Made by a program: the position numbers and the translations under genes
Notes under the pieces: generated by a model
The model's database searches: none
What the model was told of the DNA's origin: nothing
The model's input: the letters and a program-made list of their open reading frames with translations, nothing else
NCBI GenBank assembly: GCA_017650105.1
Contig: JAGCFO010000022.1
Span: 1 to 54,877 of the forward strand
Length of the DNA: 54,877 nt
Direction of reading: 5' to 3'
DNA from: Bacteroidaceae bacterium
Lineage (GTDB): Bacteria; Bacteroidota; Bacteroidia; Bacteroidales; Bacteroidaceae
In this document: piece after piece, positions 1-8,398 of the stretch
How positions within the stretch are numbered: position 1 is the first letter of the stretch
Layout of the letters: every line of letters begins with the position of its first letter

Positions 1-27
1 CTGAGCCAGGATCAAACTCTTCGTTGT
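1..27 (-). rRNA. rrs: 16S rRNA, 5' end only (partial)
   Basis: Bases 1-20 are the exact reverse complement of the universal bacterial 16S 5' sequence (the 27F primer site). The gene is therefore on the minus strand and reads leftward out of the window. The mature 5' end is placed at about base 27 by comparison with the known E. coli 16S start; it could be off by a few bases. A contig ending inside 16S usually means that assembly stopped at a multi-copy rRNA operon. Confidence 0.95.
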
Positions 28-330
28 ATGTTGACGTATATCTGGTCCCCCGAAAAGGGGGAAAGACATGCCTGACCAGTGATGACCTAATCCTCGGATT
101 TTCCAAACGCCCCGGCCCCGGAGAGGGGAAGGGACGAAAAATCGACGGTTCGTATCTCTACCCGCCGCCATTCTCTCCAACATCCTGAAACGACGAGAAG
201 AGAAGACGGCTGCTCTTGTACTACTTCTGTATGAGAATCCTTTCAAAGAACTCGCCCCTCAAAAGGGGCAGAAAAATATCGCCTCGGCAAAATTTCGAGG
301 CAACCCCTGCTTGTCTTTCGAAAAGCGGGA
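28..330 (-). promoter_or_regulatory. rRNA operon leader region
   Basis: About 300 bases lie between the predicted rRNA promoter and the 16S start and hold no convincing gene. A compact hairpin is present at 46-62 (TCCCCC, loop GAAAA, GGGGGA). The rest is rich in G and C runs, as expected of a transcribed leader that takes part in 16S processing. The short ORFs here are not believable genes. Confidence 0.5.
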
Positions 331-362
331 CAAAGGTACGGCAACTTTTTTTATCCACCAAA
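331..362 (-). promoter_or_regulatory. rRNA operon promoter (Bacteroidetes -33/-7 type)
   Basis: On the minus strand a perfect -7 box TACCTTTG (338-331) is preceded by a -33 box TTTG (362-359) with 20 bp between them. This is the spacing expected for the Bacteroidetes primary sigma factor. Upstream, at 372-390, is an AT-rich near-perfect palindrome (GACTTTTTT, C, AAAAAAGTC), well placed to act as an UP-like element. Transcription would start near 324 and run through the leader into 16S. Confidence 0.7.
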
Positions 363-611
363 CATTTTGACGACTTTTTTCAAAAAAGTCAGAAAAAAAC
401 TCAAATAAGGCGAAAACAACAACACAAAAAGGGGAATACACCTTATTTATTATTAAGAAGGGGTGTTTTGTCATTGCCTATTAGGATTGAGATCAGAAGA
501 AAGTGGCTAAGCCTAAAAGGAGAGGATGAAAGCACGAAAAGTCCAGCATGAGAAAAGAAGAAGGAATATCGCGAGATGCGCAACAAAAAAGATTTTATTT
601 AGAAAGCATAA

Positions 612-643
612 TTTGCTCAATTAGGAAAAAAAGACTACCTTTG
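612..643 (+). promoter_or_regulatory. promoter of the pectate lyase gene
   Basis: A -33 box TTTG (612-615) and a perfect -7 box TACCTTTG (636-643) are separated by 20 bp. Transcription should begin near 650, about 30 nt before the ATG at 680. This rules out the longer reading frame that opens at 548, because the promoter would lie inside it. Confidence 0.7.
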
Positions 644-679
644 CCAGACAAGCACCAAACGAAAAAAAGGGCAATAAAA

Positions 680-3600
680 ATGAAACGAATAATTCTCCTC
701 TTTTTAATAAGCTGCGGATTGATCTGCGCAAAGGCACAAACATATGACTATCGCGCAGAAGACTTTGAAGGAAACGAATGGAGCGTGAAGGCACAAACCG
801 TTACATCCTCTCGAGGCACCTGGACGACAAACAAGAACATACAAGACGCCGCTCACGCCCACTCGGGGCAGTATGCCCTCCACTTAGCCGACAAGAACGG
901 CCTCACATCCCCCACGCTTCCCGAAGGGGCAGGCGCGCTCATCTACTACGCTTGGGACAAGAACAGGCAAGTATACGTTGAGACGTCTACCGACAACACA
1001 AACTGGACGACAGTAGAGTCGTACAAAGAGACAACCGACTGGACAAAGCACACTGTGGCAATCTACGACGCAGATGTCAGATACGTACGCATACGCACCA
1101 CATCAAACAAGGATTTCTACATCGACGACTTGATTATCACGAAGATGGACGGTACGGATGCAGACGGAAACAGTCTTGTGACCAACGTTGAGATACCCTA
1201 CTTCATCCAAGACTTCGAGAACACCAAAACCTATCCTCAAAGCAAAGAAGAAGCCTCTGCTGAAATCGCCTTCCAAGTAGAGGGACAAGGAGAATGGAAA
1301 TATCTGAATGCCTACAAGGCAACCAACGAGAGCTACATCACAGACGGTTCAGCACATGATTTGCGCATGCTGAAGAACGGCTCATACGTTATCACTCCCC
1401 TTCTGCCTCAAGGTGTGGTGAAACTATCGTTCAACGAAGGGCGCACGAACAAGACGCTGCGTGTCTATAGCTCCAAAGACGGAGGCGAAAGCTGGGCTCT
1501 TGCCAAAGAACTCTCCTCCGAAACAGCCAATGCCATCCAGCTGCAAGATAAAGACATCAATCGCCTGAAGATAGCGAACGAAAGCGGCAGCGATGCCGAT
1601 ATCGACAACATCATCGTCTACGCCTTTCCCGAAGGAACACCAGCCTCTGTCAGCACGGGCGACGCATCCGATGTTAGCAGCTACTTTGCCCTCGTTTCCG
1701 GCAGCATCGTTAACAAGGGCGATAAAGACATCATCGAGCGAGGCATCTGCTGGAGCACTCATCCCCAGCCCACTATCGCAGACAACACGTCAAAAGCCAC
1801 AGACGACGACAATTTCACCGTTTTGCTGCAAGGATTGCCCTCCGACTCACGCATCTACTACGCAGCTTATGCGCTCAGCCTTGCAGGAGTCGGCTATGGG
1901 GAGACAAAGGATTTTGTCACCTCCGCTGCTGTTGTGCCCTCGATTTATACTGATCACATCCAGGAGAACAAAGAACTTTCCGACGAACAGTTTGTATATG
2001 TCAGCGCCTCAGCTACTATCATGAGCTACGGAGGGGCAGACGTCACGGAAATGGGTTTCTGCTATGCTACGCACGACACTCCCACCACCGATGACAACAT
2101 CGTCCGTTCCTACAAGAAGGCAAGTGCCACATCCCTCATCGAAACATCTTTTACGGTTGATATTCCCCTTCTGCCCAACACTACTTACTACCTCCGCGCC
2201 TTTGCCACAAACAGCGCAGGCACAGGATATAGTAAGCAACAGGCCTTTACGACGGGAGATATTGAACTCCCTCAGTATGCCCATAAAGTCTTCTACGTCT
2301 CTCCCGAAGGAGATGACGCCACAGCAGACGGAACAGAGGGGCATCCCTTCTACCACGTATCAAGAGTAGTTGACAAAGTAGCACCAGGAGACACCATTTT
2401 CATGCTGGCAGGAACTTATCACTACACCGAACGGATAAACATCGGAAATAGCGGAAAGAAGAACAGCGGCAGGATAGCCCTTTTCGCAAGAGGAGGGCGC
2501 GTCGTACTCGACTGTTCGGGAATGACATACGACGAAAGCAATCAGGCAATACGCATCACTGCCAGCTACTGGCACATCTACGGGCTTGACATCGTGGGAG
2601 CTGGCGACAACGGCATCCTCATTGAGCGCAACAAACCCTCGGGAGGGAACTACGACAGCGTGAAAGACCTAACCGAGCAGGCACACGACAATATCATCGA
2701 GAATTGCTCCTTCTTCCGTTGCGGCGACACGGGATTGCAGATCAAGAACTTGGGAGCCTATAACAAGATTATCAACTGCGACTCGTACTTCAACCGAGAC
2801 GATAGCGACGGAGATGCCGACGGGTTTGCCGTGAAGCTATCGCACGGAGAGGGCAACTATTTCTTCGGTTGTCGCGCCTGGAACAACAGCGATGATGGTT
2901 GGGACGGATTTATCCGCAAGGAAGGAGGCTTCCCCGACGACATCACCACCACCCTTGAGGAGTGCTGGGCGTTCAACAACGGCTTCTTGGAAGACGGAAA
3001 CGAAGGGAAAGGCAACGGAAACGGCTTCAAAATGGGTTCCGACGAAGGAAGAAACAATATGATCTTCAATCGCTGCCTCGCTTTCAACAACCTGCAGAAG
3101 AACTTCGACCAGAATCACAACACGGGCAACATGATTCTCAATAACTGCACTTCCTACTCTGCCAAATACACCGCCAACAAGAGCCATTTCACCTACCGTC
3201 TGGATGAGCCTGTCGCTCAAGGGCACGAGATAGTGCTGCATAACTGCGTGGCAATCAGCGACGGAGAATCAGACAGGAATAAATCGGCATACGCTCCTTA
3301 CTCTGTGGGCACAGTCACGCAGGTAACCTCCAACTTGAACACGCTTCCTGCCGATTATCAGACGATTGACCCGTCGGAAGCTACAGCCCCACGTAGCGCC
3401 GACGGCACTCTGCCCAAGATGGCCTTTATGCACATTGCCGAGGGCAACACAAAACTGATCGATGCAGGCTCGGAAGTGGTGCCCTACGAAGGTGAGAGCC
3501 GCTTTTCACAAGGCATCTCCTACTGTGGAGCAGCTCCCGACTTGGGTTGCTTCGAGACGGGGATAGATACATCCGTTCGCCCCATCCGTTTCGCAACCGA

Positions 3601-3841
3601 TACCGACGAAAGTCTTCTCGACATAGCCCAATGCCAAAACGGGCTCATCGTCCTCACCCTCAAGGAAAAGGGTACACGAATCCACACGCTCAGCTGCTAT
3701 AGCCTCACAGGCAAGCTGTTGGGGCAGAAAACGTTTTTCGGCTCCACCACAGCCTTCCAGCTTCGCGTTACCGAGCCCGTCATCGTCTTGCGAGTTACGG
3801 GTTCCGATGCCGACATTTCCTTCAAACTCAAAATGAAATGA
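680..3841 (+). CDS. secreted PL9-type pectate lyase with Fn3-like domains
   Basis: Likely a pectate lyase that cleaves polygalacturonan by beta-elimination at the cell surface. The protein is 1053 residues from the ATG at 680, chosen because it starts a clean signal peptide (MKRIILLFLISCGLICAKAQ) and lies just after the promoter. Two jelly-roll-like modules (about 21-165 and 170-320) and two fibronectin-like modules (about 325-420 and 430-525) come first. The parallel beta-helix then begins near 535 with the family-typical opening VFYVSPEGDD. The Asp-rich calcium-site motif NRDDSDGDADGF is followed by DGFAVK, whose Lys (about 719) matches the catalytic Lys of PelL-like PL9 enzymes. The last 80-90 residues (YSLTGKLLGQ ... 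VIVLRV ... FKLKMK) resemble a type IX secretion sorting tail. Activity on pectin is inferred from the family; a related polyuronate substrate is possible. Confidence 0.85.
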   Translation: MKRIILLFLISCGLICAKAQTYDYRAEDFEGNEWSVKAQTVTSSRGTWTTNKNIQDAAHAHSGQYALHLADKNGLTSPTLPEGAGALIYYAWDKNRQVYVETSTDNTNWTTVESYKETTDWTKHTVAIYDADVRYVRIRTTSNKDFYIDDLIITKMDGTDADGNSLVTNVEIPYFIQDFENTKTYPQSKEEASAEIAFQVEGQGEWKYLNAYKATNESYITDGSAHDLRMLKNGSYVITPLLPQGVVKLSFNEGRTNKTLRVYSSKDGGESWALAKELSSETANAIQLQDKDINRLKIANESGSDADIDNIIVYAFPEGTPASVSTGDASDVSSYFALVSGSIVNKGDKDIIERGICWSTHPQPTIADNTSKATDDDNFTVLLQGLPSDSRIYYAAYALSLAGVGYGETKDFVTSAAVVPSIYTDHIQENKELSDEQFVYVSASATIMSYGGADVTEMGFCYATHDTPTTDDNIVRSYKKASATSLIETSFTVDIPLLPNTTYYLRAFATNSAGTGYSKQQAFTTGDIELPQYAHKVFYVSPEGDDATADGTEGHPFYHVSRVVDKVAPGDTIFMLAGTYHYTERINIGNSGKKNSGRIALFARGGRVVLDCSGMTYDESNQAIRITASYWHIYGLDIVGAGDNGILIERNKPSGGNYDSVKDLTEQAHDNIIENCSFFRCGDTGLQIKNLGAYNKIINCDSYFNRDDSDGDADGFAVKLSHGEGNYFFGCRAWNNSDDGWDGFIRKEGGFPDDITTTLEECWAFNNGFLEDGNEGKGNGNGFKMGSDEGRNNMIFNRCLAFNNLQKNFDQNHNTGNMILNNCTSYSAKYTANKSHFTYRLDEPVAQGHEIVLHNCVAISDGESDRNKSAYAPYSVGTVTQVTSNLNTLPADYQTIDPSEATAPRSADGTLPKMAFMHIAEGNTKLIDAGSEVVPYEGESRFSQGISYCGAAPDLGCFETGIDTSVRPIRFATDTDESLLDIAQCQNGLIVLTLKEKGTRIHTLSCYSLTGKLLGQKTFFGSTTAFQLRVTEPVIVLRVTGSDADISFKLKMK

Positions 3842-3897
3842 TTCGCAAACAATACAATCTTGCGCACAAACAATCACCCATAATCCACTGATTATCT

Positions 3898-4239
3898 ATG
3901 CCTACCATCAACGTTTATCAACAGTATTTCCTGGCAGACTGCACGGCAAACGGCGTTAAACGTCGTGCCGCCAACGTGCTGCTAATCAGCGACTCTGAAG
4001 CGGGACACATCCGCTACGAAGTGGCTGTCTCATTCTTTCCCCACACCAGCGACGACGACTTTGCCCTCTCCTACGATGCTTATTTCAGCCGTGTGGTGTA
4101 TGAAGGCTCGGGGCGACGCTCCAAGAAACGCGAGGAAGCCCTTCTCGCCTCCTTGCGCGAGGAGGCAGACGTGCTCGCAGCCCAAGCAGAAGGCACTATC
4201 GACTGGGAAAATCCTCTCATAGAGGCACGCAGGGGATAG
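3898..4239 (+). CDS. small conserved-type hypothetical protein
   Basis: I do not recognise this 113-residue protein. It has no signal peptide or membrane segment, so it is probably cytoplasmic. The first half looks like alternating beta strands (INVYQQYFLADC, AANVLLISDSEAGHIRYEVAVSFFP). The second half is a charged helix (SKKREEALLASLREEADVLAAQAE). It lies 56 bp after the pectate lyase gene and 34 bp before another small gene on the same strand, so the three may be co-transcribed. Codon use and the tight spacing make it a believable gene. A regulatory or DNA-associated role cannot be argued from sequence alone. Confidence 0.6.
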   Translation: MPTINVYQQYFLADCTANGVKRRAANVLLISDSEAGHIRYEVAVSFFPHTSDDDFALSYDAYFSRVVYEGSGRRSKKREEALLASLREEADVLAAQAEGTIDWENPLIEARRG

Positions 4240-4273
4240 GCAACGAATATACACAAACCAAAAACCAACCGTT

Positions 4274-4702
4274 ATGAAAACTTCAAAAAAAATCCCAAAC
4301 ATCCCGAAGGAATATCTTCGCTGCTTCAACGACTCGTGCGTACGGGCTGAAAGCTGCCTGCGGCACATCGCTGCAAAGCAGGAGAACACGTCAGAAGAGA
4401 CGCTCTCGGTAGTTAACCCCGTCTTGAATAGCGGAACGTCATGCAAGTTTTATCGTCCCGACACTACCGTACGGATGGCTTACGGCATGCAGCACTCTTT
4501 CGACAAGGTGCTGGCGAAAGACATCGCCGCTATGCGCAAAGCCTTTCTCCGTCAGTTCAGCAACAGTTCCTACTACCGGCGCCGCAACGGGCAGATTCCC
4601 ATTTCGCCCGATGAGCAGGAGTTCATCTGCGGCGTGTTCCGTTCGTTCGGATACTCCGACGAAAACATCTTCGACCGATACGAAGAGGAAACGGCGTGGT
4701 AA
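4274..4702 (+). CDS. hypothetical protein with four-cysteine N-terminal half
   Basis: A 142-residue protein, probably cytoplasmic, without a signal peptide. Its clearest feature is four cysteines in the first 57 residues, at 17, 22, 28 and 57 (CFNDSC, ESC, SGTSC), a spacing that could hold a metal ion or an iron-sulfur cluster. The rest is charged and helical, ending with a segment rich in Asp, Glu and aromatic residues (FGYSDENIFDRYEEE). It resembles a Bacteroidales-restricted family of unknown function (possibly DUF6078), but that name is a weak recollection. It follows the 113-residue gene by 34 bp on the same strand. Confidence 0.55.
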   Translation: MKTSKKIPNIPKEYLRCFNDSCVRAESCLRHIAAKQENTSEETLSVVNPVLNSGTSCKFYRPDTTVRMAYGMQHSFDKVLAKDIAAMRKAFLRQFSNSSYYRRRNGQIPISPDEQEFICGVFRSFGYSDENIFDRYEEETAW

Positions 4703-4785
4703 GCCGAAGGGCAAAAACGGCTCCACACTCCCCTCTCGCTGAAAGAAAAAGAAATTACCACAAATTATCGAGCCTTTGGGAGAAC

Positions 4786-4849
4786 TTCTCCCAAGAAGGA
4801 ATAATGGTTCTCCCAAGAAAGAATAATACTTCTCCCAAGAAGGAATAAT
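4786..4849 (+). repeat. three tandem copies of a 20-bp motif
   Basis: The motif TTCTCCCAAGAAGGAATAAT occurs at 4786-4805, 4808-4827 (one base different: AAGAAAGAA) and 4830-4849, with a 22-bp period. It ends 43 bp before the lipoprotein gene at 4893. Related words (GGAGAAC and GAAGAARGAATAATT) recur in other non-coding stretches of the window. Each copy is partly self-complementary (TTCTCCC ... GGGAGAA is completed by the preceding GGGAGAA at 4778-4784), so hairpins are possible. A role as an operator array is a guess. Confidence 0.7.
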
Positions 4850-4892
4850 CCGATTGAAACAAAGAAAAACGAACTAACAAGAACGAACAGTC

Positions 4893-5339
4893 ATGAAAAA
4901 ACTACTCATCACCCTTGCTGCCTTGCTCTGCCTGACAGCTTGCAACTCCAACAAACCCGCATCAGCCGAAAGCCGCGAAGTCCCCTTCGAGATAGCACAC
5001 GGCTACTTCTTCCGAAACGGGCAGACGCCACCCACACAGCCCTTGATAGCCTCCGAGGCAGAGTTTTCGCAACTTTTCGGAATGGCTGCCTTCATGGGCC
5101 CGAACGGAACGCCCACGTCCATCGACTTTCAGAAACAGTGCGTGCTGGCTATCGTGCTTCCGATAACGGATGTCAGCACCGAAATCATTCCTCAGAAAGT
5201 GGAGGAAGCGGGACGAGAGCTCCGCTACACGTATGAAGTGAAAACGGGCGAGAAACAGACCTTCAGCATTCAGCCGGTAAGCATCATCGTGCTGGATAAG
5301 AAGTATGCCAGTCACAAAGTGGAACTCATCCGGAAATAA
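4893..5339 (+). CDS. small lipoprotein, possibly PrcB-C-like
   Basis: A 148-residue predicted lipoprotein: the signal MKKLLITLAALLCLTAC ends in the lipobox LTAC with the lipidated Cys at 17. The mature part has an 'IASEAEFSQLF ... IDFQKQCVLAIVLP' segment, then 'GRELRYTYEVKTGEKQTFSIQPVSIIVLDK'-type beta strands. This order resembles the small PrcB C-terminal domain seen in other secreted proteins, but the match is by eye and modest. It stands between the triple repeat and the nitroreductase gene, 38 bp upstream of the latter, so those two are likely one transcript. The function is unknown. Confidence 0.7.
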   Translation: MKKLLITLAALLCLTACNSNKPASAESREVPFEIAHGYFFRNGQTPPTQPLIASEAEFSQLFGMAAFMGPNGTPTSIDFQKQCVLAIVLPITDVSTEIIPQKVEEAGRELRYTYEVKTGEKQTFSIQPVSIIVLDKKYASHKVELIRK

Positions 5340-5377
5340 GAAGCACATCCGCCTCACAACCCCAAAACATACCTATC

Positions 5378-5878
5378 ATGAACTTTCTGGAACTGACAAA
5401 GAGTCGATACAGCTGCCGCAGCTATCAGCAGAAAGACGTCGAGCAGGAGAAACTGGACTACATCATGGAGTGCGTGCGAATGGCTCCTTCTGCCGTCAAC
5501 AGGCAGCCTTGGCTCTTCAGAATCGTACGCGACGAAGAGGAACGGCGCTTGCTGGCAGAGTGCTATAACAGAGAGTGGTTCACGACGGCGCCTGCGTACA
5601 TCATAGCCTGCGTTCTGCACCGTGAGGAATGGGTGCGCTCCGACGGCAAGGCCCACGGGAATATCGACGTAGCCATAGCCGTTGAGCATCTCTGCCTGGC
5701 AGCAACGGAGCAAGGGCTGGCGACTTGCTGGGTGTGCAACTTCGACACCCAGAAATGCCGCGACGCCTTCGGTATGAGCGAAGACGTCGAGCCAGCGGTA
5801 CTCATCCCTATCGGCTACGCAGCAGACTCCGTCAAGGAGAAAGCGCGCAAGCCGATGGAGGAGATAGTGAAAGGATAA
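5378..5878 (+). CDS. nitroreductase family protein (FMN)
   Basis: A 166-residue flavoprotein of the nitroreductase family, which reduces nitro compounds, quinones or similar electron acceptors with NAD(P)H. The N-terminal phosphate-binding pattern SRYSCRSY (about 9-16) is the family's RxSxRxY-type FMN motif. Further family signatures are MAPSAVNRQPWLFRIV near 35-50, the helix EHLCLAATEQGLATCWV near 108-124, and the C-terminal IPIGYA near 148-153. It is shorter than typical 190-220 residue members but is intact at both ends, like the small two-domain Bacteroidales forms. It has no signal peptide and is cytoplasmic. The physiological substrate cannot be told. Confidence 0.88.
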   Translation: MNFLELTKSRYSCRSYQQKDVEQEKLDYIMECVRMAPSAVNRQPWLFRIVRDEEERRLLAECYNREWFTTAPAYIIACVLHREEWVRSDGKAHGNIDVAIAVEHLCLAATEQGLATCWVCNFDTQKCRDAFGMSEDVEPAVLIPIGYAADSVKEKARKPMEEIVKG

Positions 5879-5885
5879 GCGGGAG

Positions 5886-7829
5886 TTACCAGTTGTCCGT
5901 ACGGAACGGAGAAACATGGAAGCCCGAAGCCGTGCGAAGCGTGCAGTCGGGATTGTCGGCCCATCCGTAACGCACAGCAAGGGGTACGGGCACTTCGTCG
6001 CACGACACCACGACTTCGTTACCCTCTACCCTCGCCTTCGCAACGTGCCAAACCCTATCGCTTCCAGCCATAATGAAGCCTGGAAGGTTGCTTTCGGCTA
6101 CCAGAGGCTCTGAGCCCGAGGGATAGGAGAAGCGGATGTGCATCTCGCTGCCAACCACTTCGTTGCCGCAGTAAACGGGTGCGGTGCAGGGAAGTTTCTT
6201 CTTTCCGTACACATCGTGCAGAGCCATTGCTGCCATTCGGTGCCCTACTTCCTGCTTGTTCTTGGGATGAATGTCGTTGGCATCGCCTATATCAATAATC
6301 GTAGCAACGCCCACGTTCTTCATGTGAAGCGCTTTGCTCTGCGACTCGCGCAAGAGAGCCCACTCGCTGTCGGGCTGAAGGTCGTAGCGCTTCAAATAGT
6401 TTGCCAACTGAACGATATAGAATGGCATCTCGGGACGGTTGAAGCGGAAGCGCCAATCGGCAATAAGCGTTTGCATCAGACTCTCGTATTGCGCAGCACG
6501 CCCCACATTGTTGCAGCCCTGATACCAGATGCATCCCTGAATGGGGAAGGTAATGAAAGGATGTACCATTCCGTTATAAAGAACCGTCGGGTAGTTAGGG
6601 TCGTTTTTCGGGCGCTGCATAGGGATACGCTGAGGATTCAGCTGAGCCTTATCGTAGCCGATACGATATTTCCACTCTCCCGGGAAGGTAACATCTCCCC
6701 TCACGCCACCATCGCCTCCCGTATCCTCGATGCGGCACACAAGCAGATTCTTTCCTTCCTTAACAAGATTGCCGGGAACCACATAGTTACTATGAGCCAT
6801 CCAACCTTCAGTCTTGCCCACGCAGACTCCATTCCACCAACAGATATCGTTATCGTCAATAGTACCCATATCGAGCTTCAGGTCTTTCCCAGCCTGCTCG
6901 GCATCGATCACCACTTCGCGACGCATCCACAGCGTACCGTCGAAAGTTCCTAACTTTCCCGCCCAGACTCCTGGTACTTGGAATGTCTTCCAGGACGAGT
7001 CGTCAATCTCCTCGCTGTACCAAGGGATACATTCGTCATTCAAACCCGGATCGGCATTTTTGAAAGCCTTCTGCATTTCCTGCTGCGCATTTTCGTAACA
7101 AGCCATCAGTTTGTCAGCATCGTAGCCGTTGTCGCGCATCATCTTCATGTGCTCTTGGAAGTCCATCACATTCTCCATAGCCTCAGCGCTAATCCACGCT
7201 TCAGCCGACGTTCCTCCCCAAGAAGAGTCAATCACTCCAACAGGGATGCCGAGATGCTGCCAAAGTTCGCGGGCGAAGAAATATGCCAATGCGGAAAAGT
7301 TGGAAACCGTCTGCGGAGAGCACTCCTGCCAGCCTCCGAGGTTCGATTCCGCCTCGTCGGTAGGAATAAGAGGAATGTTACGTTTCACTTGATACAGACG
7401 GATTTTCGGATAGTTTGCGTTGGCTGCCTCTTCTTCGCAGTTAAGCACTTTTCCCCAGCCGAGTACGGGCATTTCCATATTGCTCTGCCCTGAGCAAAAC
7501 CACACTTCACCACACATCACGTTCGATAATGTAAGCGTCCCTTCGGAATCGGTAAAGGAGAGTTCATAAGGACCTCCTGCCTTGGGAGTCGTGAGAGCGA
7601 TGCTCCAGTGTCCTTTACTGTCAGCATGAGCAGAAAGAGGTTTTCGAGCCCAACCGACAGAGATGGTTACGTCGCTTCCCGGCACCGCTTGCCCAGCAAG
7701 CTCAAATGTCGTTTTCTGCTGCAGCACCATGTTGTCGCTATAAGCAGGAGGTAAGGAAACTCGCGCCCTCAGACAAAAAGGGCACAAAAGGAAAAGTGCG
7801 AGAATAAGTATAGAAACTTTCGATTTCAT
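5886..7829 (-). CDS. sialate O-acetylesterase-type carbohydrate esterase
   Basis: A 647-residue secreted esterase (signal MKSKVSILILALFLLCPFCLRA) of the sialate 9-O-acetylesterase (SASA) type, which removes O-acetyl groups from glycans. The serine motif GQSNM carries the likely nucleophile Ser116. The conserved WYQG follows in the middle, here as CIWYQGCNN where relatives usually have WYQGE-N. The C-terminal DIHPKNK-EVGHR block near 520 carries the catalytic His. A beta-sandwich like the sugar-binding domain of GH2 enzymes is inserted at about 280-385 (VPGVWAGKLGTFDGTLWMRREV). It converges with the nitroreductase gene, with 7 bp between stop codons. De-acetylation would fit the glycan-degrading theme; sialic acid itself is not implied by any neighbour. 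Confidence 0.88.
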   Translation of the reverse strand: MKSKVSILILALFLLCPFCLRARVSLPPAYSDNMVLQQKTTFELAGQAVPGSDVTISVGWARKPLSAHADSKGHWSIALTTPKAGGPYELSFTDSEGTLTLSNVMCGEVWFCSGQSNMEMPVLGWGKVLNCEEEAANANYPKIRLYQVKRNIPLIPTDEAESNLGGWQECSPQTVSNFSALAYFFARELWQHLGIPVGVIDSSWGGTSAEAWISAEAMENVMDFQEHMKMMRDNGYDADKLMACYENAQQEMQKAFKNADPGLNDECIPWYSEEIDDSSWKTFQVPGVWAGKLGTFDGTLWMRREVVIDAEQAGKDLKLDMGTIDDNDICWWNGVCVGKTEGWMAHSNYVVPGNLVKEGKNLLVCRIEDTGGDGGVRGDVTFPGEWKYRIGYDKAQLNPQRIPMQRPKNDPNYPTVLYNGMVHPFITFPIQGCIWYQGCNNVGRAAQYESLMQTLIADWRFRFNRPEMPFYIVQLANYLKRYDLQPDSEWALLRESQSKALHMKNVGVATIIDIGDANDIHPKNKQEVGHRMAAMALHDVYGKKKLPCTAPVYCGNEVVGSEMHIRFSYPSGSEPLVAESNLPGFIMAGSDRVWHVAKARVEGNEVVVSCDEVPVPLAVRYGWADNPDCTLRTASGFHVSPFRTDNW

Positions 7830-8059
7830 GATAATTGATTTGTGATTTCCTCGCGAAAATAAGGAAAAAGAATAATTATTTATGGAAAAGGAAAAAATAT
7901 TTTTCCCTTTTCGAAAAAAAACTTATCTTCGCAGAGAAAAACGCCTGCAAAAGTAGTGGATAATTGTTTTCGAAACGTTATTTATCAAAAAATGATACCG
8001 TTAAAAGAAAATACTGATTCAAAATAACGAATAAAAAACAACCACTAAACAAGAGCAAT
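7830..8059. promoter_or_regulatory. AT-rich divergent promoter region
   Basis: This 230-bp AT-rich stretch separates the leftward esterase gene from the rightward DUF4961-like remnant. A plausible rightward -7 box TATCTTCG lies at 7924-7931. A leftward one, TATTTTCG, is at 7861-7854, about 25 nt before the esterase start. Neither has a clear -33 TTTG, so both are tentative. Confidence 0.35.
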
Positions 8060-8362
8060 ATGAAACGAGAAAAACACTTGAAAGGCGCTTGGTTATTTGC
8101 CATCGTGTTAGTATCTCTGGCAGTAGCATCGTGCTACAAGTTTGGACGTATAGCTGCTCCAAAGAGCGTTGCTCCAAACACCACCTATGAGGGACGCATC
8201 GTATGCGTGAATGACAACAACAATACAGAGCAGACGGGTTTCTCAGTAATTGCCGTACGAGTACTCCATAACTGGGAAGTCACTGTTGGTAAAAGCGCTT
8301 ACCAGCAGTATGCACGCGAGAGACTGAAAAAATCCCTCGGCATGTCGAGGTATCTATATTAA
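8060..8362 (+). pseudogene. truncated DUF4961-like lipoprotein remnant
   Basis: The 100-residue frame starts with a lipoprotein signal (lipobox VASC, lipidated Cys at about 25). It then aligns by eye with the beginning of the 358-residue DUF4961-like protein encoded at 27608-28684: HLKGAWLF/HLKAIAFV, VASC/VASC, TYEGRIVCVNDN/TLRGHIECHEDH, and LHNWEV/PRSWKV. The similarity stops after about 78 residues, and the last 20 (GKSAYQQYARERLKKSLG) are unlike the family. So this is probably the 5' piece of a once longer gene rather than a complete protein. It sits 36 bp before the DUF6377-type regulator. It could still be expressed as a small lipoprotein. Confidence 0.6.
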
Positions 8363-8398
8363 TAACGGGAAAAAACAATATATTCGATAAGAATCATT

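Noticed and set aside
216..551. Small frames in the rRNA leader region on both strands
   Set aside because: They overlap the rRNA promoter and leader and show no domain or signal.
548..679. A longer N-terminus for the pectate lyase
   Set aside because: The perfect promoter at 612-643 falls inside it, and the signal peptide starts at the ATG at 680.
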